Shown here: piece by piece, positions 10,891 to 23,515 of the stretch
Layout: the number at the start of each line of letters is the position of its first letter
Position numbering within the stretch: position 1 is the first letter of the stretch
Source of the DNA: Gentiana macrophylla
Lineage: Eukaryota; Streptophyta; Magnoliopsida; Gentianales; Gentianaceae
Length of the DNA stretch: 64,000 bases
NCBI GenBank assembly: GCA_026214975.1
Contig: CM047817.1
Coordinates: 62,652,407 to 62,716,406 of the forward strand
Direction: 5' to 3'
Program-made: the position numbers and the translations under genes
The notes under the pieces: generated by a model
The model's input: the letters and a program-made list of their open reading frames with translations, nothing else
The model's database searches: none
What the model was told of the DNA's origin: nothing

Positions 10891-10929
10891 TTTTTGCTCG
10901 GGACAATCAAAAGCTATGTGGGGGGTAGT
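10891..10929 (+). promoter_or_regulatory. Polypurine tract of A2 with upstream hairpin relic
   Basis: TTTTTGCTCGGGACAATCAA followed by AAGCTATGTGGGGGGTAGT runs directly into the 3' LTR TG at 10930. Element B has the same block with an intact 9-bp stem (TTTTGCTCG-GGA-CGAGCAAAA). In A2 the stem's second arm has decayed (CAATCAAAA). The polypurine tract primes plus-strand DNA synthesis in reverse transcription. Confidence 0.75.
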
Positions 10930-12334
10930 TGATAATGCTCTAAATGGTATCAATAATTATACCTAGATTCACCCTGAATTCTGCCCAAGAGAGGATAGAT
11001 AGGCTCGTTATTATGTGGAATATGTGTCAAATGCTTTGTGAGTGTTTCCAGGATCGTAATTCTGCATCTATGCTATTTTCCCGATGTTTTGGTAATGTTT
11101 TGTCTTGTTTTTGCATGTTTTATAGGATGTACCGAATCTGGATCATTGGATAACGGATATGGACCAAAAGAAGTACGTTGGGCCAAGTGATTGAAGTCCA
11201 AGAAGAAGCCTGCTGAAGAAAAAAAAGAATAGAAGGCCCGGTAACCCGAGGGTTAGGCCCGGTAAACCGGTGACTTATTCAAAACAAAATTGGTTCTACC
11301 GGATTATCTAAGTCGGTTAGGGTTTTATAGAGTCTTAAGTCAGCTATTGTATCTATATAAAGCCGCATATACTGAGAGTTTTCATATGCTTAATACAATC
11401 TTCAATTTTATATATTACATTACAATTATTATTATGCAATAAAGTCTTCTTGAGCTTTGGAGAGTTGTTTTTGGTTTCCTCCCTTCTTCCATCATCTCTA
11501 GCTTGAGTAGATCGAGCTAGATCTCAATTGATGAAGGTATGAAGCTTTGAACGTTCCTTTACTGTCTTCAATATGGTAGATCTGTTCGTATTTATGTGTT
11601 TTAGTTAATCTGCATGTTTTAACAACCCCATAATTTACTTATTTTAATCGTACTGAGCAATGTAGATCCAGAAATAAGGAAAATCCCCCCTGGTAAACCG
11701 GCGGTCTGTACCGGTTTACCGAGGCATATTTTAGAAAACCTAAACTGGGATTCACTACAGCTACGTTGATCGGCAGGAAAAATTGAAACGAGTAATAGGT
11801 CTGGCCAATCTAGTATTTGTAATTCATAAATTAACATGAAGGACCACAAGTGAAGTGTTAATTAGGGCATAGTCTTGATGGACCCTAGGAACGTGCTGGT
11901 CAATGTCGACAGCTGTCTAGCCGGGTTAGCTGTATGATGTAACGCTCAATATCGGCAGTTCTAGTTCTTTATGCGTATGGGCTATTACGGACCAATTAAG
12001 GAGGGTAGCTTGCGTATAGATTGTCTACTGCCATTGTCGGAGTAGATAGGAGTAAAAATTGCCCCCGTAGCTGATAAATATGATAATAATCATTAAAAGC
12101 TCGTGATTAATCTAAGGAAATTATGTGGGGAAGTAAACATAAAGTTAGTAGATCGGTGAGGAGAGGGAGAGGTATACCATGTTTGTTTTCTTTTATGTTA
12201 TTGTTGGTCAATGACCGCCTCTATGTTTCTTCTTAATTAGGTTAGAATCGTTTATATGTATAAGTGGCATTGTCTCTGTAGGATCGACCATAACTCGTAT
12301 TTACTATACTGCGATGTACCTAGTATTCTTGCTA
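10930..12334 (+). repeat. 3' LTR of A2, missing its last 33 bp
   Basis: Starts TGATAATGCTCTAAATGG and is collinear with 4703-6121. TATA box CTATATAAAG at 11353-11362. Palindromic modules at 11238-11271 and 11689-11727. Similarity to the 5' LTR stops at CTTGCTA (12334), where gag sequence of element D begins. Confidence 0.85.
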
Positions 12335-12369
12335 TTAGGCTACTGACCTCGAATGCACTGCCATGGCCT

Positions 12370-13915
12370 CCCACAATAGTGTTGATGGTGTTAATTGGCC
12401 GATTATCCATATGCTGATCCTTATCCGGAGACCGATCTCTTCTTCGTTGGGGCTCTCCCTACCGATTGTAATCCTAGTTGTGGTTCCTCTATGGGCCGCC
12501 GTCCTCGATGTTCTCCATATTGGGGTCGCTCTACGACCTCATCCAAATTTCCTTCTGTAATTGTTGCCTTCACAAACTTTTGAAATCTCTACAGTTATCC
12601 AGATTATGCCCAGTATCTTGATGATACGTACTAAACTTGCTCTGATCCCTTCTGTCCGGGGGGATTTGCAGCGGTGTAGGGGTTTTTGCTAGCCCATTTC
12701 TTTCCATGATGGTGAGCACTTATTCACGAGGCCTGTTTAACGCTATGAAGTCTCGAGGGTGCAAGGCACTCTTTCTCTCGGGTCGTCCCCCTGATAATAC
12801 GATCATTTGATATCCAGATGACTTCCTTCTCTTGTCGGAAACGTCATGGACCTTGTCTTTCTTGGACTCTGAATTTTCCAGATCTTGCTTCAACCAGTTG
12901 ACCTCTTCTCCTTGACAGTGTTTGCATGCTATCTCCATGCACTCTTTCATAGATGCATGGAGCTTGCCGCTCAACTTAGCATATAGCCTTCCTTCACGTA
13001 GTCCTGCCACGAAAGATGTGATCCGAACATTGTCATCGGAATCTCGTACTTGAAGTGACTCCTCACCGAACCTCTTAAGACATTGCAGTGCGGTTTCATC
13101 CAAACTCTGCTTTAGAGAAAACAAGTGGGTAGCATTCATCTAAAACGGTTTCACCGCGATAAAAGCGTTGAGGAACATCTTTCCTAAAGTATCAAAATTG
13201 TATATGGTCCTAGGCAGTATCTTAAATCATTCACGAGCTCGGCCAGTAAGCAATGCTGGAAATGCCTTGCACTTCATCTCCTTGGGAGCACAAATGATTC
13301 ATGTGCGTAAGATAATCTTTGGAACAAATGGTCCTGAATGTCCTTGGTCCCGTCGTAGGGTTCTAACTATGGAATCTTGAACCTTTTCGGCTGAGGGTAG
13401 TTGTCAATTTGTTCAGAAAAAAGGGATTTGAGGGCCAAGAGTGCAGATCTCCTACCCACTATGGCATCTAGCTCGGCGCGCGCTGCCTCCATCGCCTGGG
13501 GTACGACCAGCTGCTTTCTCAGATTCAAAGAGGAGGATCGGTCACCGTCCTATTTCCTTTATGCCTTGGTGGAGAAGGTGTTTGCTGCCACGACCCATCA
13601 TTAGGGTCATCTTCCTCGTCCAGCTCCTGATCCTGGAAATTTTCCTCAGATGAACATCCGTTCTACGGACCCTGATCTTGTGAATTTTCCTCTAGGGGTC
13701 CTCCTCTTATAAACCTTCCCAGTCTTCATCATCCTTATCCTCTTCTGCCAAACGACATTGAGAACAACTTCTTTCATCGTGTAATCCAGAGCCATGAGTT
13801 GATCCAGCAAATCCTGGTGGGCTGTGTCGAGAGAGACCTGTTCATGCTGCTGGTTCTGGATGTTGGCATCCGATTCAGTCGCGTTGTTGGCGGCTTGTTG
13901 TCGTGTGGTTACCAT
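12370..13915 (-). pseudogene. Gag of element D, broken
   Basis: N-terminus at 13915 (MVTTRQQAANNATESDANIQ), a middle part disrupted between about 13646 and 13140, then an open stretch 13139-12720. The open stretch contains FSLKQSLDETALQCLKRFGEESLQVRD and FVAGLREG, matching the Gag core of element C (LTLRQKHDESILYFIKHFNE, VRDTDD). Further on is a relic of the CxxHxxxGHxxxxC-type knuckle (TYHQDTGHNLDNCRDF, near 12590-12640) in which the first cysteine has become serine. The final residues (RPINTINTIVGG) match element C's gag end (RPVHTINTISEG). Several stops and frame changes mean it is not translatable as one protein. Confidence 0.7.
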
Positions 13916-13971
13916 GTTGATCCTAGAGCTTTTCCTAAGATTATCAAAAAGACCCTCCTTCTAGCACCAAT

Positions 13972-14794
13972 TGATGACCCAAAAACTCATCCGTATAAAC
14001 TTAAGGCTCTTTCTCTTGATGATAACCTAATGGTGCTCCTTGAATACAGAAACAGAAAAAGAGGGAGTGTTTTTAGGATGATTTAGACTGCACTTGAGAG
14101 TGATCAAGCTGCATACGTATCCAATGCTGAGATTGGAATCAAGTCTCCATAGTTTCTTAGGGATTGTTTATATAGAGGGGCTTGTACCCTAGAGTAACGT
14201 GTGGCGTGTCTGTGATGGACACTGATTGGCGTGTTCCCTAAGGAAATGGATTACGATTACTTAATCTCCTTGATTCTAGGAGATAATTGCAATATTCAAA
14301 TATTGATATTATGTGATGAATATTGGAGCCTTTAAGACTCATGATTCCTTCCATAATCATAAGTATATTACACATGTGAGGAAATAAGACTAAGGGTCGA
14401 TTCTGGCCGACTTAGCTGGCCTAAGCTGAACCCTTCTGTACTCTGCCCGACCTGCGGTGGTCGAGGAGGATGACCATGCAGATATCAGCTCAGACTCTCG
14501 TCCGTGCACGAAGATTGGTCTGAAGGGGACTTAGACCGACCAGTAAGGCTGGACGCGAGTAGGTTGAAGCGCAAGTATTTGCCAACATGCAGAGGTTGGG
14601 ATATTGTTTGTACCTATTCTGCTTGGAGGTCGATCCCCAAGCAGATGCCGATCTTGAGGGGTTGGGGAGAGTAGCTGAGCTACTCTGGCTTAGCTGCTGG
14701 GACATCCGACTCTTTTGATGGCCATTCCTCCCTCTGCACTTAATGTTGAGTTGTTACAGAGGTGCCATGTGGGCCAGTTCACTTCTTGGCATCA
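13972..14794 (-). repeat. LTR of element D
   Basis: TGATGACCC...GGCATCA, 823 bp. A TATA-like box reads TATATAAA on the minus strand near 14170. The bases just inside it, AGCACCAA on the plus strand (13963-13970), are the end of a primer-binding site shared with element C. The right flank (14795-14836) leads to the target duplication of the copia element G. Confidence 0.7.
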
Positions 14795-14841
14795 TAACCT
14801 TGAAAAATACAGCCTCTTGATGCCACATTGAATAGCGCTCT

Positions 14842-16766
14842 TGTTGGAATAGTGTCCTAAACCCAATCGGGTTGGACCGGATCCGACCGGGTCGGATCAT
14901 TTCTACTGTTTCTTTATGTTTATACATATATTAAATGGCTTTTCTGTTGTCATATATATGTTCTTTTAGAGAACCAATTATGAATTGTTATATGATAACG
15001 TCCTTAGTATTAAACTGTGATAGAGAAACCATGATAGGCGATTATGGTTGATGAGATCTCTAATCACTTTAATAAGTTTGATACTTAAATGTCTCTAGGC
15101 TGACGTACTATCAAACAGGGCATTGATGGTATAAACAGACTAGCACGTATTAGATGTCTTCTGTCTTTAAGGGCAGGGATAGATCTCGTCTATCGAAGTG
15201 TAGAGACACTTGGACTGTACGTGGACGTGTATTAGAGAATGCGTCGTTAGGATCGACCCACTTACACGTATAAGTGTCACACTATGTGGCGGTTGTGTAA
15301 TTATCCTTAGGACCGGAGTCTTCATGGCATCACGGTGTGGATTGTCATGCTTTGACACTATTGAGGTTTCCCCTAGCCATGGGGCGATCATGCGGTAGTG
15401 ATTGGGTGTGATCTTTGAAGCATCGCGGAGTATACATGATTGGTCGTCCGGGAATCGCGTACCTATCGGTAGGGGTAAATATCCGAAAGGCCTTCTTATA
15501 AGGAATGTCTTGTTCTCATGAATCTTTGCAAAGTGGGAGTAAACGTGTTACTTGAGAGAACTTGATATCCGTTTATAAGATACGGTTGTTAATGTTTGAC
15601 ACTCGATGTACGACCGTATGGATATTATTACAAATGATAGGATTGTAAGTTACACGGTAATCGTTTCACATGAAAGGTAGTAGTCATTGCATTTGACTCT
15701 TCCGATGATTGGGGTCACGGTGTGTTTGCTGCTACGCTATCCCGTGATCGTTAGGCATGAAGGGCATTTTCGTAATTTGCACTTTATGTCTACGGCCAAC
15801 ATATTCGGAAGCCTATCGGGTCACACACATATGAACATCGTGCGGATTAAAATGTGGTCATAGATGATAACCACATAAGGAAAGTTGATCTCTATACTAT
15901 AAATGTTAGATTTGTAAATTAATATGGTGGTATTTATTTATTATGAATAAATTAAATACAAGATATTAATTATGATGATTAATTAAATATGTATATTGAT
16001 ACATATATAAAATTCAAATATGTATATATGATATACATGTATTTTGCAAATTAATTAATCATAGTATTATATTAATTAAAGAATTTTCCATAAGTTAATT
16101 AAAGGGAAAAGTGGCGCCATTCATAGTGTGTACATGACACACTTAGATTGTGCAATTTAATTAATAAACTTGCCATAATATTAATATGTGATATTAATTG
16201 ATTTTGAGAAAAATAGATTTATGGTAATAATATAATTTGTAATCAATGTAAGATATTGGAAAATCAAATTATGGAAAGAGAGATCAATCACATTAATTGC
16301 TTTTCTTTATTTTATTGGAAAAAGGTTTTCCCTTCCTCCAAACTATAGGTGGCGCCCCAAACTAGTATAAATAAGAGGGCTTGCCAAGCTCTTTAGTACA
16401 CCATTCTTCCAAGAGCAATTGTTCTTGTGAAAAATTGCAAGAACTCATAGTTCTTGTGTAAGAAAGAGGGGGCTTCCTATAGTGAGTTTGTGAGGAGGAA
16501 AAGTCCGATCTAGCAACCGGGGTTTTCCGATAGCAATCCATGGTGGGATTCCGGCGGGCTGTTCGTGTGGACTAGCGGTAGAGGCCGAACACTTGGGCGG
16601 CTCCATGCTGAACTACTCTCCTTAGACGGTCAAAGCGTCGATCTTTTAGATCAACCAAGGTAACCGCCGTCTTTAGTTTATTCGTTTATTGCTTAAACGA
16701 AGTCGATCTTGGGGAAAAGGAAATCAAATTTTGAATTCCGCTGCGTTCCGCATTGATTTCCTAACG
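14842..16766 (+). repeat. 5' LTR of G
   Basis: TGTTGGAATAGTG...TTCCTAACG. A TATA box (AGTATAAATAAG) lies near 16361-16373. It matches 21596-23515 closely, but with many 1-3 base indels as well as substitutions. The terminal G, where copia LTRs usually have A, is present in both copies, so it predates insertion. Confidence 0.85.
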
Positions 16767-16785
16767 AAGGTATCGGAGAGAGCTT
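16767..16785 (+). other. Primer-binding site of G
   Basis: AAGGTATCGGAGAGAGCTT directly after the LTR. The common copia form is TGGTATCAGAGC, complementary to the 3' end of initiator methionine tRNA; this copy has several mismatches. Confidence 0.7.
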
Positions 16786-19700
16786 GAGCTTAAGCAATAA
16801 GCGTGTTTATTTGCGTAGTTAATTTTATCGTTTAAATCACGTAATTAAAAGATGATATATTTTGATTCGTAAACGATACACCGAAAAGAAATTTTTGTTT
16901 TGTGTATTTATGTTTCAATATAGTTCATAGTTGTGATTAGTCGATAGATGCAAGATTCAAATCACGATACGTTAAGTCGAGGTTGAGTGATGGATTCTCG
17001 TGAACCCACTCTTCGTTAATTCGATGTGCTCGATTTTTCGTCCCGTGATATTTATTGTGCATAGATATCTCGTTGTTTAGTCGTGTCATGGTTTAGAAAC
17101 CAACGACATCCCTTTGATTACGAATAAAAGGAAAAGAAACAAAAGAGAGATTTAATTTTAATTTAATTTTAGAATAGTTCTAATTAATTAAAATTAAATC
17201 GTTTAAAATTAATCGTTAATTTTATTTCGATTAAAATCATTTAATGGATTAAATGTTAATTGATTAATTAAGACGCAAGTAGTTAAATTTAATTTTATTT
17301 TTTCATAAGATGTTATTGTATGGATTAGATAGTGTAGATATAATATGATTATATGGACCCCGATTGATCATGGACTCGACCGATAGGATAGATGTGAATG
17401 ATTTAATTTTTCTGTTGGTTTAAAAATTGTCCTAGGCCGTTATGAAGAACGTGACCTAGTTTATTTTCTGCATTTATCCCATTCCCGTTGACTCCCCCCG
17501 TGTGCGGCGGGTATATTAGATAGAATTGAATGTAAGAAGAATGGAGCGGAAGATTGAGACCAAAGAAAGACGAAAATAAAGATCCCATTGGAGAATGGTG
17601 CATTAAAGATCCTATTGGCGGTTGCAGCTACCTTTAGATTGTGACCCGCGGTTTCGTCAGTTTGTATTCGAAACCGCACCTAGGAAAAGTCCATGATCAT
17701 ACCGGTTACTTTACGCATTTATTTATTTTGTGCTTGTATTTATTTTATATGATACGATAGATGCATGACTAGGCACGATCTAGATAAATGTGTAGGATGT
17801 ATGTTTATAGAGATAGACATATTTATGATGAGACCATAATTAAATTAATTAAGTGAATTAATTTACATAAATACTTCCACCTCAAAAGAATCAAGTTGAA
17901 ATTGCCTCCCCATATTATAATGACGGTGAAGAGCCCTTGTTCGGATCCAACTCATCACCCAAAGCAGGGGTTGACCTACCTCGGTATATCGTCATTATCG
18001 AGATATGATCGTATGAGATCTCACGAATATTGGGGTTATGACTTGACTAAGAATTCTCTCGCCATCACCAAAGCGGGTCGTTTGGATTTTAGAGGCAAGG
18101 GTTTGACTACTTCATAAGATGAAAAATTGTCAAAGAGTTGACTAGTCAAACAACAAGAGTCGTATGAGATACGATTGACAAAGAGTTGTCTACCTATTAG
18201 ACTATTTTCGCCCACCACCCAAAGCTGGTCGCGGTAGTTTAGTGGGATCTTGTCCACTAAAGAAAGTAATAATTCTTGAAAGTCAATTGGAAGTAGTTGA
18301 CTAGTGGGAGCAAAATCATAAACCAAAAGACCATTTTTGATTTTGCGTGTATAAACAACAACACTCATTTATTTTCATTTTTATGTTGTAGTTTTAGCAA
18401 ACTTTATATTTATGTTTAATTCTCGATTAGTAAAACCAAATTATGATCATTACCTTTTGAGAAACGTTCTCAAATATGGTTAAGTAGTTTTAATCTTTTA
18501 AAATAAGCAATGACACGAGCAATCCCGTTATAGTAGTTAGAGACAAGGAGACTACATAATTGATGTTGTACTCCGAGACTTTAATTATTAAAGGAAAACG
18601 GAAGCTCATGATATTGGATACGATCCAAGATGATCATTCAGTCATACGATGACAAATAATTCAAACGTTGAATGAGAATGACCACATCTAATTTTGGAAA
18701 GGTTGTTTTCAAAATTATAAGATTTAAGTATCGACTTAATTCTTTAATCATTGCTTAAAGGTTAATTAAATAGTCAATGTTTTGAATACGATTCAAAAGG
18801 TTAAATAAACTATTTAATAAACTTTAGATTTTCTTTATGAAAGGAAATCAAAGACATGGCTCTCGTGATCTTTCTTAAGTCTTATGAAGACTATACTAAG
18901 AAAAAATTTACAAGTGCTTGAAGGATTAAAAAGGAAAGTTAGGGCATGTGCTTAAATAGAGAACTTATTGATTTTTCTATTCTAGGCAAGTGAGTTGAGA
19001 TAAATCTGTCTAAGTTCAAAGTCAACTCTCAGATATATGATATCTTACGAGTGTGATTAAATTAGAAAGGTTAGTACAGACATGGAAGGTGAAGCAAACG
19101 TTGTAACACTTACCAAATTCTGGATCTAGTAAACTGATAAGAGAACTAAATAAATGTTATTATGTTCTGGTTCTTGTGAAGAACATACTTTCAGTTATTT
19201 GTTAGGATTTAGTAGACATATTCAATTGTAAAGAATAAATGTTATTCCGATAAAGTTGGAAGGTCACTGAACCTAACATACTAGACTGTTGTCACTATAT
19301 AGTTGATATATGTGATAAGATCTTAACTAAATATTTGTATGGTCATTATCCTTGATTTGTGGTTGTTCTAGGGGACAGCTCTCTCGGAAGGGAAGCGTGT
19401 AATCAAACGTCATTACGATGATGTTGAACCATATGATTATGAATCATGTGGGTTATAATGTACCTCATCCAAAGAGGACTAAAATACCCTTTTAAGAAAA
19501 GGTTATGAAACCTAGAAGATTGACTAGAGCTTAAACATACCGATGTTTGTTGGCTCATGACAATTAGTATCACAAATAATTGTTTATTAATCTCTATGAC
19601 TATTTTAGAAATAGTTGAACGTACTTATTGAAGCATGACAATTCGGAAAGCCCGAAAAGTTTGAGCCGATTCGAATATGAGATTGATGAGCTACTTAGGA

Positions 19701-21580
19701 ATTAATCTCCAATTAGATTGAAGTGATTAATACACGAAGGGTGTCTCGAAGTCGTCTGCGAAAATGAATAAGATTTTCCTTGAAGGATACCATCTTTGAG
19801 ATACACAATTAGATTGTGTTCCCAAAATGGAAACAACACTTTATATGATAAAGGTGTGATGCAAGCCATGCAAAGTATCCCTTACCCGTTTAGGGATAGA
19901 GCCCTTTTACTTAACCAAGTTCCAAAGAGTAAAGGTTGAATAAATTCCATATTAGATATGGAAGAGGATAATTTCAAATCTATCTTAACCGATAATTTGA
20001 AGTTGCCATAGGCAAGGTCGAAAAGGCTTGGAGCCTAGTACGACATATGCGACTTTGTGGATTGTCTTAGCAAGTGCGCTAGAGCAAAATGTTTGTCTCC
20101 AAACATGTTTGTCTTCTAGAGAAGTGTTACTTCCAAAAGAGACAGTGGGAGTAAATAAAATCTCAAAAGAGTTTGAGAACCACAAAGATATATTCAACCA
20201 TTGGAACACGGCGGATGCCGCATAGCGATGAAGTGTAGATCACCGCAAAGACACACAAATGTTTTGTAAGTCACATGGACAACCTAAAGTCCGAAAGGGT
20301 TCTTTGGTATGTTCATCTTGAAGAATGAATATCTCACGACTTATGAAGGAATGTTTGAAAGGCAAGATTGAGAGATATGGCCAGGAGCCATAATACCTGA
20401 ATTAGATTCCATCAATGACAACCAGGTTATGAACCTAGTCTGTCTTACCTAGAGGGAATGTCCCCGTAAGGCTGAGCAAAGTTCTATTCAGGTAGTGCTT
20501 GTTGTAGCTTCGTATCATGGCTATATGATAGTGTTGAAAACATTGGGCAAACAGCCTGATGTTCATAGACGATAACATGATATGTGAGCCCACGAGGTCC
20601 ATTTATGGACTCAAACAAGTTTCTCTAGACGATAATCAAAGGAGTTTGATTCAGTCGAAAGAAGGATATGCCTATGTGCAAGATGGATAGTGGGAGTATA
20701 TTACGATTTTTGAGTAAGGTATTAAATATCTTTCTCAGGAGTTACCACCCCATGTCACAATCAATTAATGTTTGGTAATTCAAGGTCTTTACGAAAGCAC
20801 TTGGATTAGCAGTTCTTATTTTAGAAATAAGAATCTATAGTGATAGATTTAATCTTTGTTAGATTATAGTTTACCTATATAGATGTGATGCTAAAAGAGT
20901 TTTAGCATAGGTCACCACAGGGGATTCTGCTTGTCAGTGTTCTCGAGATCTATCTATGTTAGGACGTTAGTCCTAAAGATAAGGTGAAGGATGATACTTA
21001 TGAATAGTTCACTTTGTTGTGGCAATTGGAACCATCATAAAAGTAATGTCGAGAAAATCCTTAAACAAGTTAAGGAAATATTCTTAGTTTATTGAAACCG
21101 GGAATCGAGTAAATATAGTTATACTGAGCGTATATCCCGAGTCTTACGAAGGAAAGTGGGAGCTACTGATGCAGGTTTGCGATCACTTTATTTAAAGTGA
21201 TACAAATGAGCTAGAAATGTTCTAGCTTATGGGCATTGTAAAATCTACAACTAGGCCAAAACACAGTAGTGCCTTGGAGGCGCAGCGGGAGCAGTACATG
21301 GATCTAGGAGGTTCATTCCTGAACCTTATGTGGTTCTTCCACCTTTTCTATATAGCTGATATAGTAAGTGGATTCATTGCTTGGAGCAAGGACCAGGGTC
21401 TCGTCAGAGATTCGCGTGTGTGTTGAGACAGTTCCTTTGACTTGGTCAATTGGAACATGATATGGAGATAGTCTGAGTCCCCACGGATAGCGATCCGTTT
21501 AAGGCTAGAAGTTGGTTGCGAGTATTGCATAAGATTCTTGTGTTTCAACTTGGTCTTGTGTGTGCGAGTGATTGGTTTTA
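16786..21580 (+). pseudogene. Decayed copia gag-pol interior of G
   Basis: Only scattered traces of coding sequence are visible. The clearest is RSIYGLKQVSL (about 20595-20630), the reverse-transcriptase palm motif of copia elements (SIYGLKQASR), followed by QSKEGYAYVQDG (near 20655-20690), similar to the QSKKGF-type segment further along copia pol. Stops and frame changes are dense, and gag, protease and integrase cannot be followed. The total length is near that of a normal copia interior, so it seems mutated rather than deleted. About 17900-18250 has two related segments containing CACCCAAAGC that I cannot assign. Confidence 0.55.
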
Positions 21581-21595
21581 GGCCAAGTGGGAGAT
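21581..21595 (+). other. Polypurine tract of G
   Basis: GCCAAGTGGGAGAT followed at once by TGTTGG of the 3' LTR, the standard copia arrangement for plus-strand priming. Confidence 0.8.
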
Positions 21596-23515
21596 TGTTG
21601 GAATAGTGTCCTAAACCCAATCGGGTTGGACCGGATCCGACCGGGTCGGATCATTTCTACTGTTTCTTTATGTTTATACATATATTAAATGGCTTTTACA
21701 TTTGTCATATATATGTTCTTTTAGAGAACCAATTATGAATTGTTATATGATAACGTCCTTAGTATTAAATCGTGATAGAGAAACCATGATAGGCGATTAT
21801 GGTTGATGAGATCTCTAATCACTTTAATAAGTTTGATACTTAAATGTCTCTAGGTGACGTACTATCAAACAGCAGGGCATTGATGGTATAAAACAGACTA
21901 GCACGTATTAGATGTCTTCGTCTTTAAGGGCGGGGATAGATCTCGTCTATCGAAGTGTAGAGACACTTGGGTATGCGTGGGCGTGTATTAGAGAATGCGT
22001 CACGTTAGGATGACCCACTTACACAGATATAAGTGTCACACTATGTGGCGGTTGTGTAATTATCCTTAGGACCGGAGTCTTCATGGCATCACGGTGTGGA
22101 TTGTCATGCTTTGACACTATTGAGGTTTCCCAGCCATGGGGCGATCATGCGGTAGTGATTGGGTGTGATCTTTGAAGCATCGGAGTATACATGATTGGTC
22201 GTCCGGGAATCGCGTACCACTATCGGTGGGGTAAATATCCGAAAGGGCCTTCTTATAAGGAATGTCTTGTTCTCATGAATCTTTGCAAAGTGGGAGTAAA
22301 CGTGTTACTTGAGAGAACTTGATATCCAGTTATAAGATCACGGTTGTTAATGTTTGACACTCGATGTGCGACCGTATGGATATTATTACAATGATAGGAT
22401 TGTAAGTTACACGGTAATCGTTTCACATGAAAGGTAGTAGTCATTGCATTTGACTCTTCCGATGATTGGGGTCACGGTGTGTTGCTAGACGCTATCCCGT
22501 GATCGTTAGGCATGAAGGGCATTTTAAGTAATTTGCACTTTATGTCTCACGGCCAACATATTCGAAGCCTATCGGGTCACACACATATGAACATCGTGCG
22601 GATTAAAATGTGGTCATAGATGATAACCAAATAAGGAAAGTTGATCTCTATACTATAAAGGTTATAGTGGTAAATTAATATGGTGGTATTTATTTATTAT
22701 GAATAAATTAAATACAAGATATTAATTATGATGATTAATTAAATATGTATATTGATACATATATAAAATTCGAATATGTATATATGATATACATGTATTT
22801 TGCAAATTAATTAATCATAGTATTATATTAATTAAAGAATTTTCCATAAGTTAATTAAAGGGAAAAGTGGCGCCATTCATAGTGTGTACATGACACACTT
22901 AGATTGTGCAATTTAATTAATAAACTTGCCATAATATTAATATGTGATATTAATTGATTTTGAGAAAAATAGATTTATGGTAATAATATAATTTGTAATC
23001 AATGTAAGATATTGGAAAATCAAATTATGGAAAGAGATCAATCACATTAATTGCTTTTCTTTATTTTTTGGAAAAGGTTTTCCTTCCTCCAAACTATAGG
23101 TGGCGCCCCAAACTAGTATAAATAAGAGGGCTTGCCAAGCTCTTTAGTACACCATTCTTCCAAGAGCAATTGTTCTTGTGAAAAATTGCAAGAACTCATA
23201 GTTCTTGTGTAAGAAAGAGGGCTTCCTATAGTGAGTTTGTGAGGAGGAAAAGTCCGGTCTAGCAACCGGGGTTTCCGATAGCAATCCATGGTGGGATTCC
23301 GCGGGCTGTTCGTGTGGACTAGCGGTAGAGGCCGAACACTTGGGCGGCTCCATGTTTGAACTACTCTCCTTAGACGGTCAAAGCGTCGATCTTTTAGATC
23401 AACCAAGGTAACCGCCGTCTTTAGTTTATTCGTTTATTGCTTAAACGAAGTCGATCTTAGGAAAAGGAAATCAAATTTTGAATTCCATTTGCGTTCCCGC
23501 ATTGATTTCCTAACG
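21596..23515 (+). repeat. 3' LTR of G
   Basis: TGTTGGAATAGTG...TTCCTAACG, collinear with 14842-16766. TATA box near 23116-23128. It differs from the 5' LTR mostly by tiny indels, for example near 21696, 21875 and 21975. Confidence 0.85.

Larger units (their letters stand above)
4703..12334 (+). mobile_element. Non-autonomous Athila-like Ty3/gypsy element (A2)
   Basis: The element has a 5' LTR (4703-6154), an Asp-tRNA-type primer-binding site, a short Gag/protease remnant, an ORF3, a polypurine tract (10919-10929) and a 3' LTR (10930-12334). No reverse transcriptase, RNase H or integrase can be found between the protease remnant and ORF3, so pol proteins would have to come from a relative. 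The 3' LTR lacks about the last 33 bp and runs directly into element D. The left end abuts A1 sequence without a deletion, which suggests insertion into A1. A target duplication cannot be tested because the right end is lost. Confidence 0.8.
12335..14794 (-). mobile_element. Gag-plus-LTR stump of a Tat-type gypsy element (D)
   Basis: On the minus strand an 823-bp LTR (14794 to 13972) is followed by a leader and gag, and the element is cut off right after the end of gag at 12335. The LTR ends are TGATG...GCATCA. The sequence next to the LTR start (TTGGTGCTAGAAG on the minus strand) is the same as in element C, so both use the same primer. No protease or pol remains. The junction with the truncated A2 LTR suggests one deletion or illegitimate recombination that removed both ends. 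Confidence 0.75.
14842..23515 (+). mobile_element. Ty1/copia element (G) with near-identical LTRs and decayed interior
   Basis: Two LTRs of 1925 and 1920 bp flank a 4.83-kb interior. The primer-binding site (AAGGTATCGGAGAG, next to the 5' LTR) is the initiator-Met type usual for copia, and the polypurine tract is CCAAGTGGGAGAT before the 3' LTR. Flanking bases GCTCT (14837-14841) and ACTCT (23516-23520) are a target duplication with one mismatch. The interior has no reading frame longer than about 110 codons, although reverse-transcriptase traces remain. A solo LTR of the same family sits at 49046-51054. Confidence 0.85.

Noticed and set aside
17896..18368. Short frames in the G interior as real proteins
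   Set aside because: They are isolated, overlap on both strands and have no recognised domain; the area is decayed copia interior.
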